The translations under genes and the position numbers were made by a program. The notes under the pieces were generated by a model. It was not told the origin of the DNA. It saw only the letters and a program-made list of their open reading frames with translations, and did not search any database. Of a stretch of 64,000 nt of DNA, positions 29,337 through 37,934 are shown piece after piece; positions within the stretch are counted from its first letter, which is position 1, and each line of letters starts with the position of its first letter. The stretch is taken from contig NZ_NQVN01000003.1 in the NCBI RefSeq assembly GCF_002770725.1, positions 124,001-188,000 of the forward strand, in the 5' to 3' direction. The stretch is from Pleomorphomonas carboxyditropha (GTDB lineage: Bacteria > Pseudomonadota > Alphaproteobacteria > Rhizobiales > Pleomorphomonadaceae).

Positions 29337-30782
29337 ATGGTCCAGACTGACAATTCCGGCGGCCCCGACAAGCCGCACTTTCCGACCACGCACACCTTCA
29401 GTCTGTCCTTCAAACTCCTGATCTTCACGATTCTGTTCGTGATGTTCGCGGAGGTGCTGCTGTTCGTTCCGTCCATCGCCAACTTCCAGCGCAACTACAT
29501 CGAGTCGAAGATCCGCACCGCCGGGATCGTCGCCCACACGCTGACCACCTATCCGGAAACGGCGCTGCCGCGCACCATCCAGGCCGACCTTCTCAACCGG
29601 CTCGACGCCTATGCCGTCGCGGTCCGCTCGGCCGGCATGAAGCAGCTCGTCGCCATGGCCGACGCGCCGCCGACGGTCACCCGCAGCATCGACTTCGACA
29701 ACCAGATGACGCACGGCATCGTCATGGAAGCGATCGACACCATGCTGTTCGGCGGCGATCGCACCATCCGCGTCACCGGCACCTATGACGACGAGGGCGA
29801 GATCGAGGTGGTGTTCTCCGAGACCCATCTCCGCGACGAGCTGCTGCATTTCGCCGGCCGGCTGCTCTTGGTCTCCTTCCTGATTTCCGCCTTCGTCGGC
29901 GTGCTGGTGTTCTTCTCCATCCAATACCTGATGGTCATCCCGATGCGGCGCCTCGGCAGGTCGATCTACAAATGGTCGCAGGAGCCGGAAAGCGACGCCT
30001 ATCTGGTCCGCTACGGCGGCCGGACCGACGAGATCGGCCGCGCCGAATTCGCCGCCGCCACCATGCAGCAGCGCATCCAGGAGCTGTTCAAGCAGCAGAA
30101 GCGGCTCGTCGAGCTGGGGCTTGCCGTCTCGAAGATCAACCACGACCTCCGCAACCTGCTCGCCTCGGCCCAGCTGATCTCCGACCGCCTGACGGCCATT
30201 CCCGATCCGTCGGTGCAGCGTTTCGCGCCCAAGCTGGTGTCGGCCATCGACCGGGCGATCAATTACTGCCAGTCGGTGCTGGCCTACGGCAAGGCGCAGG
30301 AGGCGCCGCCGGCGCGGCGGCTGTTGTCGCTGTCGCGGCTCTGCACCGATGTGGCGGAAATGACCGGCCTCGTCCATCATGCCAGCATCGAATGGGTGAA
30401 CGCGGTGCCCGAGAACCTGGAGGTGGACGCCGATTCGGAGCAGTTGTTCCGGGTGCTGCTCAACCTCGTCCGCAACGCCGCGCAGGCGCTCGAACAGTGC
30501 AAGGACGAGGCGCTGGTGCGCCGGCTCACCGTTTCGGCCGAGCGCGACGGCACCAAGGTCAGCATCCGCGTTGCCGATACCGGCCCCGGCCTGTCGGAAA
30601 AGGCGCGGGAATCGCTGTTCAAGCCGTTCTCCGGCTCGGTGCGGACCGGCGGCACCGGGCTCGGCCTCGCCATCGTCGCCGAACTGGTCAAGGCGCACGG
30701 CGGCACCATCTCCTGCCTCGACGGCGGCCCCGGCGCCACCTTCGTGATCGAGATCCCCGACCGGCCGGCCCTTGCCGCCTGA
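29337..30782 (+). CDS. Orphan membrane sensor histidine kinase
   Basis: 481 residues. Two membrane helices (about 27-46 and 176-200) bracket a periplasmic sensor region. A HAMP-like linker follows (VIPMRRLGRSIYKWSQEPESD), then a dimerisation helix with His269 in LAVSKINHDLRNLLASAQLISDRL and a HATPase_c domain (LLNLVRNAAQAL, VADTGPGLSEKA, GTGLGLAIVAELVKAHGG). The H-box INHDLRN is typical of a kinase group in Hyphomicrobiales. No response regulator is adjacent: rpmH is divergent and nagB convergent, so its partner must be elsewhere. Signal unknown. Confidence 0.9.
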   Translation: MVQTDNSGGPDKPHFPTTHTFSLSFKLLIFTILFVMFAEVLLFVPSIANFQRNYIESKIRTAGIVAHTLTTYPETALPRTIQADLLNRLDAYAVAVRSAGMKQLVAMADAPPTVTRSIDFDNQMTHGIVMEAIDTMLFGGDRTIRVTGTYDDEGEIEVVFSETHLRDELLHFAGRLLLVSFLISAFVGVLVFFSIQYLMVIPMRRLGRSIYKWSQEPESDAYLVRYGGRTDEIGRAEFAAATMQQRIQELFKQQKRLVELGLAVSKINHDLRNLLASAQLISDRLTAIPDPSVQRFAPKLVSAIDRAINYCQSVLAYGKAQEAPPARRLLSLSRLCTDVAEMTGLVHHASIEWVNAVPENLEVDADSEQLFRVLLNLVRNAAQALEQCKDEALVRRLTVSAERDGTKVSIRVADTGPGLSEKARESLFKPFSGSVRTGGTGLGLAIVAELVKAHGGTISCLDGGPGATFVIEIPDRPALAA

Positions 30783-30791
30783 ACATGCAAA

Positions 30792-30819
30792 AGCGGCGAC
30801 GCTCGAAAGCGCCGCCGCT
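30792..30819. terminator. Bidirectional terminator between the sensor kinase and nagB
   Basis: 12-bp stem with one mismatch (30792-30803 with 30808-30819) and CGAA loop, 10 nt after the kinase stop. On the minus strand it is followed by TTTT, so it also terminates nagB. Confidence 0.7.
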
Positions 30820-30846
30820 CATGTCGTTCGACAAAGGAAAAATCGG

Positions 30847-31593
30847 CTATTCCGCCGCGAGGTTTTCGCCGGGGACGCCGGCGCCGCTCTCGGCATCGAG
30901 CCACCAGCTGACGTTGCCGTGGCGGCGCAGCGCGGTCGCCGGGCAATCGGCCGTGACGGCGCCGAGGAGCGCGGCGCGCACCGCGTCGCGCTTGGCGGCG
31001 CCGGTGGCCAGCACGACGATCTCACGCGAGGCGAGAATGGTGCCGATTCCCATGGTCATCGCCTGGGTGGGCGGCTGCGCGCCGCCGAAGAAGGCCGAGT
31101 TGGCCGCGAGCGTCGACGCTTCGAGGTCGACGACGCGGGTGCGGGCGGCGAAATCGGCGCCCGGCTCGTTGAAGCCGATGTGGCCGTTGCGGCCGATGCC
31201 GAGGAGCTGCAGGTCGATGCCGCCCGCCTCGCGGATCATCGCCTCGTAGCGGCTGGCGAAGGCGGCGGCATCGGCGGCAAGGCCGTCGGGCACGAAGGTG
31301 CGGGCCTTGTCGATGTCGACGAGGTCGAACAACTGGCTGTCCATGGTCGACCGATAGGAGCGCGGATCGGCCGGCGGCAGGCCGACATATTCATCGAGAT
31401 TGAAGGACGTGACGCCGGAGAAGCTGATGTCGCCGGCGCGATGCAGCGCCACCAGCCGCTCGTAGACCGGCTCCATGGTGGCGCCGGTGGCGAGGCCGAG
31501 AACGATGTTCGGCTTTGCCTTGAGGCGCTCGGCGATGCGGTCGGCCACGGCATGGGCCGCCGCCACGGTCGTGGGAAAATGATTGATCCGCAT
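30847..31593 (-). CDS. nagB: Glucosamine-6-phosphate deaminase
   Basis: About 248 residues. Converts glucosamine-6-P to fructose-6-P and ammonia. Family blocks: GLATGATMEPVYERLV, FNLDEYVGLPPADPRSYRSTM (catalytic acid region), LLGIGRNGHIGFNEPG and ALTMGIGTIL-like TQAMTMGIGTILASREIVVLATG. The start at 31593 has a GGAG site 6 nt upstream; an ATG four codons earlier is possible. It follows the ROK regulator with its own candidate promoter. It runs opposite to glmS, which lies 10 kb away. No nagA is in the window. Confidence 0.93.
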   Translation of the reverse strand: MRINHFPTTVAAAHAVADRIAERLKAKPNIVLGLATGATMEPVYERLVALHRAGDISFSGVTSFNLDEYVGLPPADPRSYRSTMDSQLFDLVDIDKARTFVPDGLAADAAAFASRYEAMIREAGGIDLQLLGIGRNGHIGFNEPGADFAARTRVVDLEASTLAANSAFFGGAQPPTQAMTMGIGTILASREIVVLATGAAKRDAVRAALLGAVTADCPATALRRHGNVSWWLDAESGAGVPGENLAAE

Positions 31594-31653
31594 CCTGAAC
31601 TCCATCGATCGGCGGCCAAGCGCATCGGCCGGCCAAGGCCATCCATCAATAGA

Positions 31654-31682
31654 ATGATGGCGACGGATAATTAGTTCGTCAA
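31654..31682 (-). promoter_or_regulatory. Candidate sigma70-type promoter for nagB
   Basis: Minus-strand TTGACG (31677-31682), 17-nt spacer, CATCAT (31654-31659), 60 nt upstream of the nagB start codon in the A/T-richer 117-nt gap after the ROK gene. Prediction by eye. Confidence 0.4.
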
Positions 31683-31710
31683 GATGCCGAACATAAAATT
31701 TGGATGACGG

Positions 31711-32919
31711 TCAGCCATGCGCGGCGGCCGGCAGCCGCAGGGGCATCGGCAGGTCGGCGGGGCTGAACAGCAGGTTGTGCGCCTGGTTGAGGGCGATGGC
31801 GACGGCGCCGGTCAGCGCGGCGCGGGCGGCGAGAACGGAAACCTCGACGGCGATCGGCCGATGGCTGACGCGGGGCAACTCGTCCCTTATCCGCCCGACC
31901 ACGCCCGGCAGGCAGCCGACAATGCCGCCGACGACGATCTTCCTCGGCTCGAGCAGCGCATGGACGGCCACCATCGCCAGGGCGGCGGTGTGGGCGGCCT
32001 CACGGGCGGCCGCGACGGCGGCGGCATCGTCTCCCGCCTGGGCGGCCACGAAAATATCGGCCGGCGACAGCGCCGATGCGCCGCCGAGCGCCCGGTAGCG
32101 GCCGCGGATGCCGCGCCCGCCGATGGCGCTTTCGAGGGCGCCGCGCCTCAGGCTGTCGGGGGCGACCGGGTCGCCACCGATCGGCAGGAAGCCGATTTCG
32201 CCGGCCGCTCCGCTGGCGCCGCGGATCAGCCGGCCGCCGCTCAGCGCGCCGAGGCCGATACCGGTGCCGAGCGACACGAAGGCCACCTCGTCGACCCCGA
32301 CGGCGCAGCCGGTCCAGGATTCGCCGATCACCGCGGCGTTGATGTCGTTCTCGATCACCACCGGGCAGCCGAGCTCGGCCGACAGCAGGGTGCGGACGTC
32401 GATGTCGCCGAGCCCTTCGAGGTTGGGCGACAGCGACAGCCGCCCGCTCTCCGGCTCGACGACGCCGGGCATGGCCACCGCCGCGACCAGAACCTTTTGC
32501 CGTTCGATGCCGGCGTCGGCGACGAGATCGCCCGCGAGGCGGCCGAGCGCGGCGACCAGCGCCGTTCCCGACAGTTCGTCCGACGGCGCCTCGACCGAGG
32601 CGACGACGTCGCCGACGATGTTGGCGAGCGACAGGCGCAGCGAGGTGACGCCGAGCTCGGCGCCGAGGACGTAACCGGCCAGGGGATCGACCTCGTAGAT
32701 CACCGCCGCCCGGCCGACCTTGCCGGAGGTGACGCCCTTGACGCGCACGAAGCCGCCGCTCTCCAATACACGGATCACTTCCGACATCGTCTGCTTGGAA
32801 AGGCCGGTGATCTTGGCGAGGGCGGCCCGCGAGGTGGCGCCGGAATTGAGGAGCACGTCCATGACGGCGCGCACCGAGATCTGGCGCAGCACCGGCGTTG
32901 CGGTATCGTCTGGGATCAT
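31711..32919 (-). CDS. ROK-family transcriptional regulator (NagC/XylR-like) lacking the zinc motif
   Basis: About 402 residues. N-terminal winged helix (VLRQISVRAVMDVLLNSGATSRAALAKITGLSKQTMSEVIRVLESGGFV) and a sugar-kinase-like ROK domain (GAELGVTSLRLSLANIVGD, VVIENDINAAVIGE, FVSLGTGIGLGAL). The usual ROK zinc signature is missing: the GEIGH histidine is Phe (GAAGEIGFLPIGG) and no Cys cluster follows. It therefore probably binds sugar phosphate without the structural zinc. Next to nagB, it is a plausible amino-sugar regulator, although polyol control is equally possible. Start at 32919 chosen over 32964 by fit to the HTH; uncertain. Confidence 0.85.
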   Translation of the reverse strand: MIPDDTATPVLRQISVRAVMDVLLNSGATSRAALAKITGLSKQTMSEVIRVLESGGFVRVKGVTSGKVGRAAVIYEVDPLAGYVLGAELGVTSLRLSLANIVGDVVASVEAPSDELSGTALVAALGRLAGDLVADAGIERQKVLVAAVAMPGVVEPESGRLSLSPNLEGLGDIDVRTLLSAELGCPVVIENDINAAVIGESWTGCAVGVDEVAFVSLGTGIGLGALSGGRLIRGASGAAGEIGFLPIGGDPVAPDSLRRGALESAIGGRGIRGRYRALGGASALSPADIFVAAQAGDDAAAVAAAREAAHTAALAMVAVHALLEPRKIVVGGIVGCLPGVVGRIRDELPRVSHRPIAVEVSVLAARAALTGAVAIALNQAHNLLFSPADLPMPLRLPAAAHG

Positions 32920-33012
32920 CGGGCCGGAGGTCTCCGTCAGAGCATCGTCATGGCATCGATGCATACACCCAAATCCGCCGCTTCACAGCCCTGAGCCGCG
33001 CCGGCTCAATGC

Positions 33013-33900
33013 TTACGCCTTGACCGCCGCCCCGGCCTGCACCGAATTGCGGTATTCGGTGGGCGTGCGGCCGACCACCTTCTTGAACACCTTGTAGAAG
33101 TAGTTGAAGTCGTTGAAGCCGCAGCGCTGGGCGATCTGCGACAGCGGCAGGTCGTATTTCTCCAGCATGAACTTCGCCTTGCCGATCCGCACCTGCGTCA
33201 GATAGTCGGAAAAGGTCATGGCGCCCTGCTCGCGGAAGACGCGCGAGAAATAGTTGGGGCTGATGCGCAGGTGGGCGGCCACCGTGTCGCGGGTGATCAG
33301 CCGGTCGAAGTTCTCCTCGATATAGAGGCAGGCGGCGCGGAAGAAGGCCGACGACTGCCGCTCCTCTTCCGGCACCGGATTGGCGAGCAGACGGCGGGAA
33401 TATTCGAGGATGGCCTGCGCCAGCAGGCGGCTGTCGAGGCTGGTCGGCCCGGCGTCGTCGCGGTGGCTCGCCATGGCGTCCACCATGTATTGCAAAGGCC
33501 CGTTGCCGGGGATCAGGCAGTTGCGCTTTTCCACCGAGACGAAGCGCCGCTCGCCGGCGCTCCATCGCACCAGGCTGACGCCGAGGTGGGTGGCGCCGAA
33601 CAGGAGGCTCAGGACCTCGACGTCCTTGTCCCACAGCGGCTGGTTCCAGCAGTTGCCCGGCACCACCAGCGCATCGCCGGGGCCGAGCTCGCGCTCGACC
33701 AGCCGCGCGGCGCGGTCGCAGAGAAGGTTGGTATAGGTGCCGGCGATCACGAACTCGAAGCGCGCGAACTGCACCTGCAGCGCGCCGAGCGGCGGCGCGG
33801 CGGCATCGAGGCCGAAGACGATATGCTGCGGCCAGCCGGCCGCGGCGGCGAGCGCATCGCCGCGGGCGAAGTCGTCGAGCGTCATGTTGGCAGACACCAT
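33013..33900 (-). CDS. AraC-family transcriptional regulator, probable regulator of the mannitol PTS
   Basis: 295 residues. N-terminal cupin-like sensing part (about 1-150), then two helix-turn-helix motifs (about 185-285): ITRDTVAAHLRISPNYFSRVFREQGAMTFSDYLTQVRI and LPLSQIAQRCGFNDFNYFYKVFKKVVGRTPTEYR. It starts 50 nt downstream of the PTS fusion gene on the same strand and ends 94 nt before the ROK gene. The position, last in mtlA-mtlD-EI, suggests an MtlR-like activator. That is inference from position; the enterobacterial MtlR is unrelated. Confidence 0.88.
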   Translation of the reverse strand: MVSANMTLDDFARGDALAAAAGWPQHIVFGLDAAAPPLGALQVQFARFEFVIAGTYTNLLCDRAARLVERELGPGDALVVPGNCWNQPLWDKDVEVLSLLFGATHLGVSLVRWSAGERRFVSVEKRNCLIPGNGPLQYMVDAMASHRDDAGPTSLDSRLLAQAILEYSRRLLANPVPEEERQSSAFFRAACLYIEENFDRLITRDTVAAHLRISPNYFSRVFREQGAMTFSDYLTQVRIGKAKFMLEKYDLPLSQIAQRCGFNDFNYFYKVFKKVVGRTPTEYRNSVQAGAAVKA

Positions 33901-33950
33901 AGTGCGCCTCCTTGTTGCGGCGCGGGCTGGCGAGGTTTGTTACGAAGGCG

Positions 33951-36500
33951 TCAGAGGTCGGGCCAGCGCCGGGCCACCATCGCCCGCACGTCGGCGGCCG
34001 AATCGAGCGCCAGCGCCTCTTCCGCCACGGCACGGCAGGTGTCCTTGTCGAGCGTCCGGATGAAGGCCTTGAGGTCCGGAATGCCGGAGCGGGTGGCCGA
34101 CAGGCTGGTGACGCCGAGGCCGATCAGGATGGGCGCCGCCGGCAGTTCCGAGGCCAGACCGCCGCAGACGCCGACCGGGCAGTCATGGCGGGCGCCGGCC
34201 GCCGCCGCGTCGGCAATCGTTTTCAATACCGCCGGATGCAGCGAATCGATCTCCGGGGCGAGCTCGGTGTTGCCGCGGTCCATGGCCAGCACATACTGGG
34301 TGAGGTCGTTGGTGCCGATCGAGAAGAACGCGGCCTCCCGCGCCAGCTTGTCGGCCATGGCGACGGCGGCCGGCACCTCGATCATGATGCCGAGCGGCAC
34401 GTCGGCGGTGATGCCGAGGGCTGCCTTCTCCTCCTCGAAGATGGCCTTGGCCCAGCGCAGTTCGCCGATATCGGCGATCATCGGCATCATGATGCGGACG
34501 ACCGACACCGGCGTCACCTTGAGGATGGCGCGGAACTGCTGGCGCAGCAGATCGGGCCGGCGCCTGGAGACGCGAATGCCGCGCACGCCGAGGATCGGGT
34601 TCTCCTCGGCCGCCTGCTTGAGATAGGGCAGCGGCTTGTCGCCGCCGATATCGAGGGTGCGGATGGTGAGCGGCTTGCCGCGCAGCGCGTCGGCGATCGC
34701 CTGGTATTCGGCCTGCTGCTCGGCCTCGGTGGGCGCCGTCGGCCGGTCGAGGAACAGGAACTCGGTCCTGAGCAGGCCGGAGCCCTCGGCGCCGAAGGCG
34801 AGACCGCGCGCCGCGTCGGCCACCGAGCCGACGTTGGCGTAGACCGGCAGGCGCGTGCCGTCGGCCATCAGGCAATCGATCGGCGCCGCCTCGCGGTTGG
34901 CGGCGCGGCGCGTTTCGCGCTCGGCCGCCGCCTTGCGGGTCGCCTCGATGGTCGCTTCGGTCGGATTCACCTGGATCTCGCCGCGCTCGGCGTCGACGAT
35001 CAGCGGCGTGCCCTCGGGAATGCGGCGGGCGTCGGCGCCGACGGCGGCCAGCATCGGCACGCCGCTCGCCGCCGAGAGGATGGCGACGTGCGAGGTGCGG
35101 CCGCCCTTGGCGACCACGAAGGCGGCCGGCAGCCGGTCGCCGAAAGCCATGAACTGCGACGGCAGGAGGTCGTCGGCGATGGCGATGGCGTCCTCGGGCA
35201 GCGTCAGGCTCTCCGGCGAGCCGCCGGCCAGCACCGTCAGCACCTGCTGCTCCAGATCGACGAGGTCGGCGGCGCGCTCGGCAAGGCGGGCGTTGTCAAG
35301 CCCGCGCAGCAGCGCCGCCTGGGCGGAAATCGTGTCGGAGAAGGCCCAGCCGGCGCTCTTGCCATGGGCGATGCGGTCGCGGGCTCCTTCGAGGAGCTCG
35401 GTATCCTCGAGCAGCGCGGCATGCGCGGCCATGATGTCGCGCTGCTGCGGCGTGCGGCCGGCCGTCGCCTGCTCGCTGAGGTGCTGGTGGACGCGGGCGA
35501 TGGCGGCGTCGAGCGCGGCGCTTTCGGCCGCCACATCCCCGCCCGCCTCGGCCGGCCGGGCGACCTTTTCCTTGAGATGAACGGCGCGGCCGATGGCGAG
35601 GCCGGGCGCCGCGACCACGCCACCGAGCAGCGGCCTGTCTTCGGGACCAAAGGGCGTCAGGTCGACGGGCGGCTCCTCGACGGCGGACGCCGCCTCGGCG
35701 ACACCCGGCAAGGTTTCCTGGCCGGCATCCACGTAAGGGACGACCGGATCGCCAAGGCCGGAAGCGATCGCCTCGATCACGCCGTCCACCGCCGCCGCCG
35801 CATCGGCGCCTTCGGCCGAGACGACGAGCCGGCTGCCCCAGCGGCTTCCGAGCGTGAGCAGCGACACCGGGCTCTTGGCGTTAGCCTTGCGCTCGCCGAG
35901 GACGACCTCGACGGCGCTGGCATATTCCTTGGCCTTGGCGGCCAGGAGCGCCGCCGGACGGGCGTGCAGGCCCTCGCTCATTTCGAGAACGACCTGCCGC
36001 TCGATCCGTTCGACCGGCGGCGGCGCTTCCGCATCGATCGGCATCACCGTCATCACCTCGTCGCCGAGGCCGACCGCGCCGGCCGACTTGCGGGCGGTGA
36101 CGTGGAAGGCGTCCTCGTTGGTGACCAGGACCGGCGTCGTCACGATGCCGCAGCTTTCCGCCAGCGCCTTGAGATCGAAGCGGATGAGCAGGTCGCCGAC
36201 CGCCACCCGGTCGCCTTCGGCCACCACGGCGTCGAGGCCGGCGCCGCGCAGCGCCACCGCTTCGAGGCCGACATGCACCAGGAACTCGGCGCCGTCGTCG
36301 GTCATCACCTTCACGGCGTGGCCGCGACGATGCACCGAGGTCACGGTGCCGGCCACCGGCGCATGCACCTCGCCGACCTCCGGCTCGATGGCAACGCCGT
36401 CGCCCATCATGCCGAGCGCGAACATCGGGTCGGGAACGTCGCCGAGCGGCACGATCCGGCCCTTGAGGGGAGCCCGGACGGAGATGGTCGAGGTGGTCAT
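33951..36500 (-). CDS. PTS fusion protein EIIA(Glc-type)-HPr-Enzyme I
   Basis: About 849 residues carrying three phosphotransfer domains. EIIA of the glucose family (about 1-150) has both active-site histidines, His61 in RRGHAVKV and His76 in FLVHVGLE. HPr (about 168-252) has His179 in SEGLHARPAA. Enzyme I (about 290-849) has His471 in GGRTSHVAI, the PEP-binding part (GVRGIRVSRRRPDLL), GTNDLTQYVLAMDRGN and the Cys in VGVCGGLA. It takes phosphate from PEP and passes it to sugar permeases such as MtlA. The order matches NagF/FruB-type multiphosphoryl proteins. MtlA has its own EIIA, so the fused EIIA must serve another, glucose-family EIIBC not present here. Start at 36500 (MTTSTISVRAP). Confidence 0.94.
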   Translation of the reverse strand: MTTSTISVRAPLKGRIVPLGDVPDPMFALGMMGDGVAIEPEVGEVHAPVAGTVTSVHRRGHAVKVMTDDGAEFLVHVGLEAVALRGAGLDAVVAEGDRVAVGDLLIRFDLKALAESCGIVTTPVLVTNEDAFHVTARKSAGAVGLGDEVMTVMPIDAEAPPPVERIERQVVLEMSEGLHARPAALLAAKAKEYASAVEVVLGERKANAKSPVSLLTLGSRWGSRLVVSAEGADAAAAVDGVIEAIASGLGDPVVPYVDAGQETLPGVAEAASAVEEPPVDLTPFGPEDRPLLGGVVAAPGLAIGRAVHLKEKVARPAEAGGDVAAESAALDAAIARVHQHLSEQATAGRTPQQRDIMAAHAALLEDTELLEGARDRIAHGKSAGWAFSDTISAQAALLRGLDNARLAERAADLVDLEQQVLTVLAGGSPESLTLPEDAIAIADDLLPSQFMAFGDRLPAAFVVAKGGRTSHVAILSAASGVPMLAAVGADARRIPEGTPLIVDAERGEIQVNPTEATIEATRKAAAERETRRAANREAAPIDCLMADGTRLPVYANVGSVADAARGLAFGAEGSGLLRTEFLFLDRPTAPTEAEQQAEYQAIADALRGKPLTIRTLDIGGDKPLPYLKQAAEENPILGVRGIRVSRRRPDLLRQQFRAILKVTPVSVVRIMMPMIADIGELRWAKAIFEEEKAALGITADVPLGIMIEVPAAVAMADKLAREAAFFSIGTNDLTQYVLAMDRGNTELAPEIDSLHPAVLKTIADAAAAGARHDCPVGVCGGLASELPAAPILIGLGVTSLSATRSGIPDLKAFIRTLDKDTCRAVAEEALALDSAADVRAMVARRWPDL

Positions 36501-36575
36501 GCGCGTGTCTCCCAATATCTGTAACGAAAGGCCGATCGCACGGGGTCGGCTTGTCGCTCCAGCTCCTTGTTTTCC

Positions 36576-36666
36576 CATCCGCCCGTCCGAAAAGTCTCAC
36601 AACCTTTCGGGCGGATGCCCCTGTCGAGGCAAAGCCTCTCCCTCCGCCGCCGACATCCGGCGGCGG
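36576..36666 (-). other. Three tandem hairpins in the mtlD-EI intercistronic gap
   Basis: The 222-nt gap holds three perfect stem-loops in a row: CATCCGCCCG/CGGGCGGATG (36576-36585, 36608-36617), GAGGC-AAA-GCCTC (36626-36638) and CCGCCGCCG-ACATC-CGGCGGCGG (36644-36666). None is followed by a T run on the minus strand. They are probably RNA processing or stability structures between mtlD and the EI fusion rather than full terminators. Confidence 0.6.
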
Positions 36667-36722
36667 CGGCGATGCGAGGAAGAAGGGCCGCGGACCGGCG
36701 GTCCTCTCGTGCCTCGTGGGAA

Positions 36723-37865
36723 CTAAATCTGGGCCGCAGCGGCGATTTCGGCAAGAACCTCCGCCGGAAGCGCGTTGCCGGAGAAGCGATCGACGGCGGC
36801 GGCAACGCCGACCTCGGCGATGGCCGCCTGCATCTCGACCGCCTGGGGGTCGCCGTCGTTGCGGTAGCGAAGCGCCGCGGCGATGCCCTTGACGAGGTTC
36901 ACGTGCGGCAGGCCGTATTCGAGCGTGCCGAGCAACGGCCGGATCAGCCGGTCGCTCTTGCCGAGCTTGCGCAGGGGCTCGCGCCCCACGCGCGCCACGT
37001 CGTCGCGGATGAAGGGATTGGCGAAGCGGCCGAGGATCTTTTCGATGTAGGCGGCATGCTTGGCCGGATCGAAACCGTAGCGGCGGATCAGCACGGCGCC
37101 GCTTTCCTCCATCGCCGCCTTGACGACGGCGCGGATGCCGGCGTCCTCGATGGCGTCGCGGATGGTCGGCAGGCCTTTCCCGAAGCCGAGATAGGCGGTG
37201 ATGGCGTGGCCGGTGTTGAGCGTGAACAGCTTGCGCTCGACGAAAGCCATCAGATTATCGGTCAGCTCCATGCCGGGAATGTCGTGCGTCCAGCCCTTGA
37301 GCTGGGTGCGGTCGACGATCCACTCGGAGAATTCCTCGACGGTGACGGCGAGCGGCTCGCCCTCGACCGGCGGCGCCGGCGGCACGATGCGATCGACGGC
37401 GCTGTCGGCAAATCCCACTTCGATCGCCACGACGGAGGCCACAGCCGCCGGCAGGTGGCCGAACACCGCCTCCTTGAGCTGGGTGGTGCCGCGGATGGTG
37501 TTCTCGCAGGCGATGACATTGAGCGGGGCGTGCTTGCCGGCGGCGACGCGCGCCTCGAGGCCGCGGGCGATGGTCGGCGCGATCTTCGGCAGCACGGCCG
37601 GTCCGACGGCGGTGGTGACGAGATCGGCGGAAGCGATGAGAGCGACGATGTCGTCACCGATCGACGAGACGGCGGTGACGCCCGTCACCTCCTCGCGGCG
37701 GCTGCCGGAGCCGACGATGTCGACCGGATAGCGCCCGTCCTTCCTGATCTGGCCGACCAGGGTCTCGTTGACGTCGGCGAAGGTGACCGCCCATCCGGCG
37801 TCGGCGAGAATTTTGCCGATAAAGCCACGGCCGATGTTGCCGGCGCCGAAGTGAATGGCTCGCAT
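36723..37865 (-). CDS. mtlD: Mannitol-1-phosphate 5-dehydrogenase
   Basis: About 380 residues, the size of E. coli MtlD. Oxidises mannitol-1-P to fructose-6-P with NAD+. N-terminal Rossmann motif [18 protein letters not shown] and the polyol-dehydrogenase C-terminal domain ([20 protein letters not shown] with the Lys/Asn/His catalytic pattern, [21 protein letters not shown]). The start at 37865 has GGAG 6 nt upstream. It lies 69 nt after mtlA, the classic mtlAD order. A hairpin occupies that gap. Confidence 0.95.
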   Translation of the reverse strand: MRAIHFGAGNIGRGFIGKILADAGWAVTFADVNETLVGQIRKDGRYPVDIVGSGSRREEVTGVTAVSSIGDDIVALIASADLVTTAVGPAVLPKIAPTIARGLEARVAAGKHAPLNVIACENTIRGTTQLKEAVFGHLPAAVASVVAIEVGFADSAVDRIVPPAPPVEGEPLAVTVEEFSEWIVDRTQLKGWTHDIPGMELTDNLMAFVERKLFTLNTGHAITAYLGFGKGLPTIRDAIEDAGIRAVVKAAMEESGAVLIRRYGFDPAKHAAYIEKILGRFANPFIRDDVARVGREPLRKLGKSDRLIRPLLGTLEYGLPHVNLVKGIAAALRYRNDGDPQAVEMQAAIAEVGVAAAVDRFSGNALPAEVLAEIAAAAQI

Positions 37866-37894
37866 GGTCGTCTCCAAAACATGTCTCGGGAAGA

Positions 37895-37914
37895 GGGCCG
37901 CCCTTGGGCGACCC
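37895..37914. other. Hairpin between mtlA and mtlD
   Basis: GGGCCGCCC-TT-GGGCGACCC (37895-37903, 37906-37914), a 9-bp stem with one G-T pair on the transcript and almost no loop, so the innermost pairs must open. No T run follows. Likely modulates mtlD relative to mtlA. Confidence 0.45.
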
Positions 37915-37934
37915 CCGATTTCAAGAAGCCGAGC

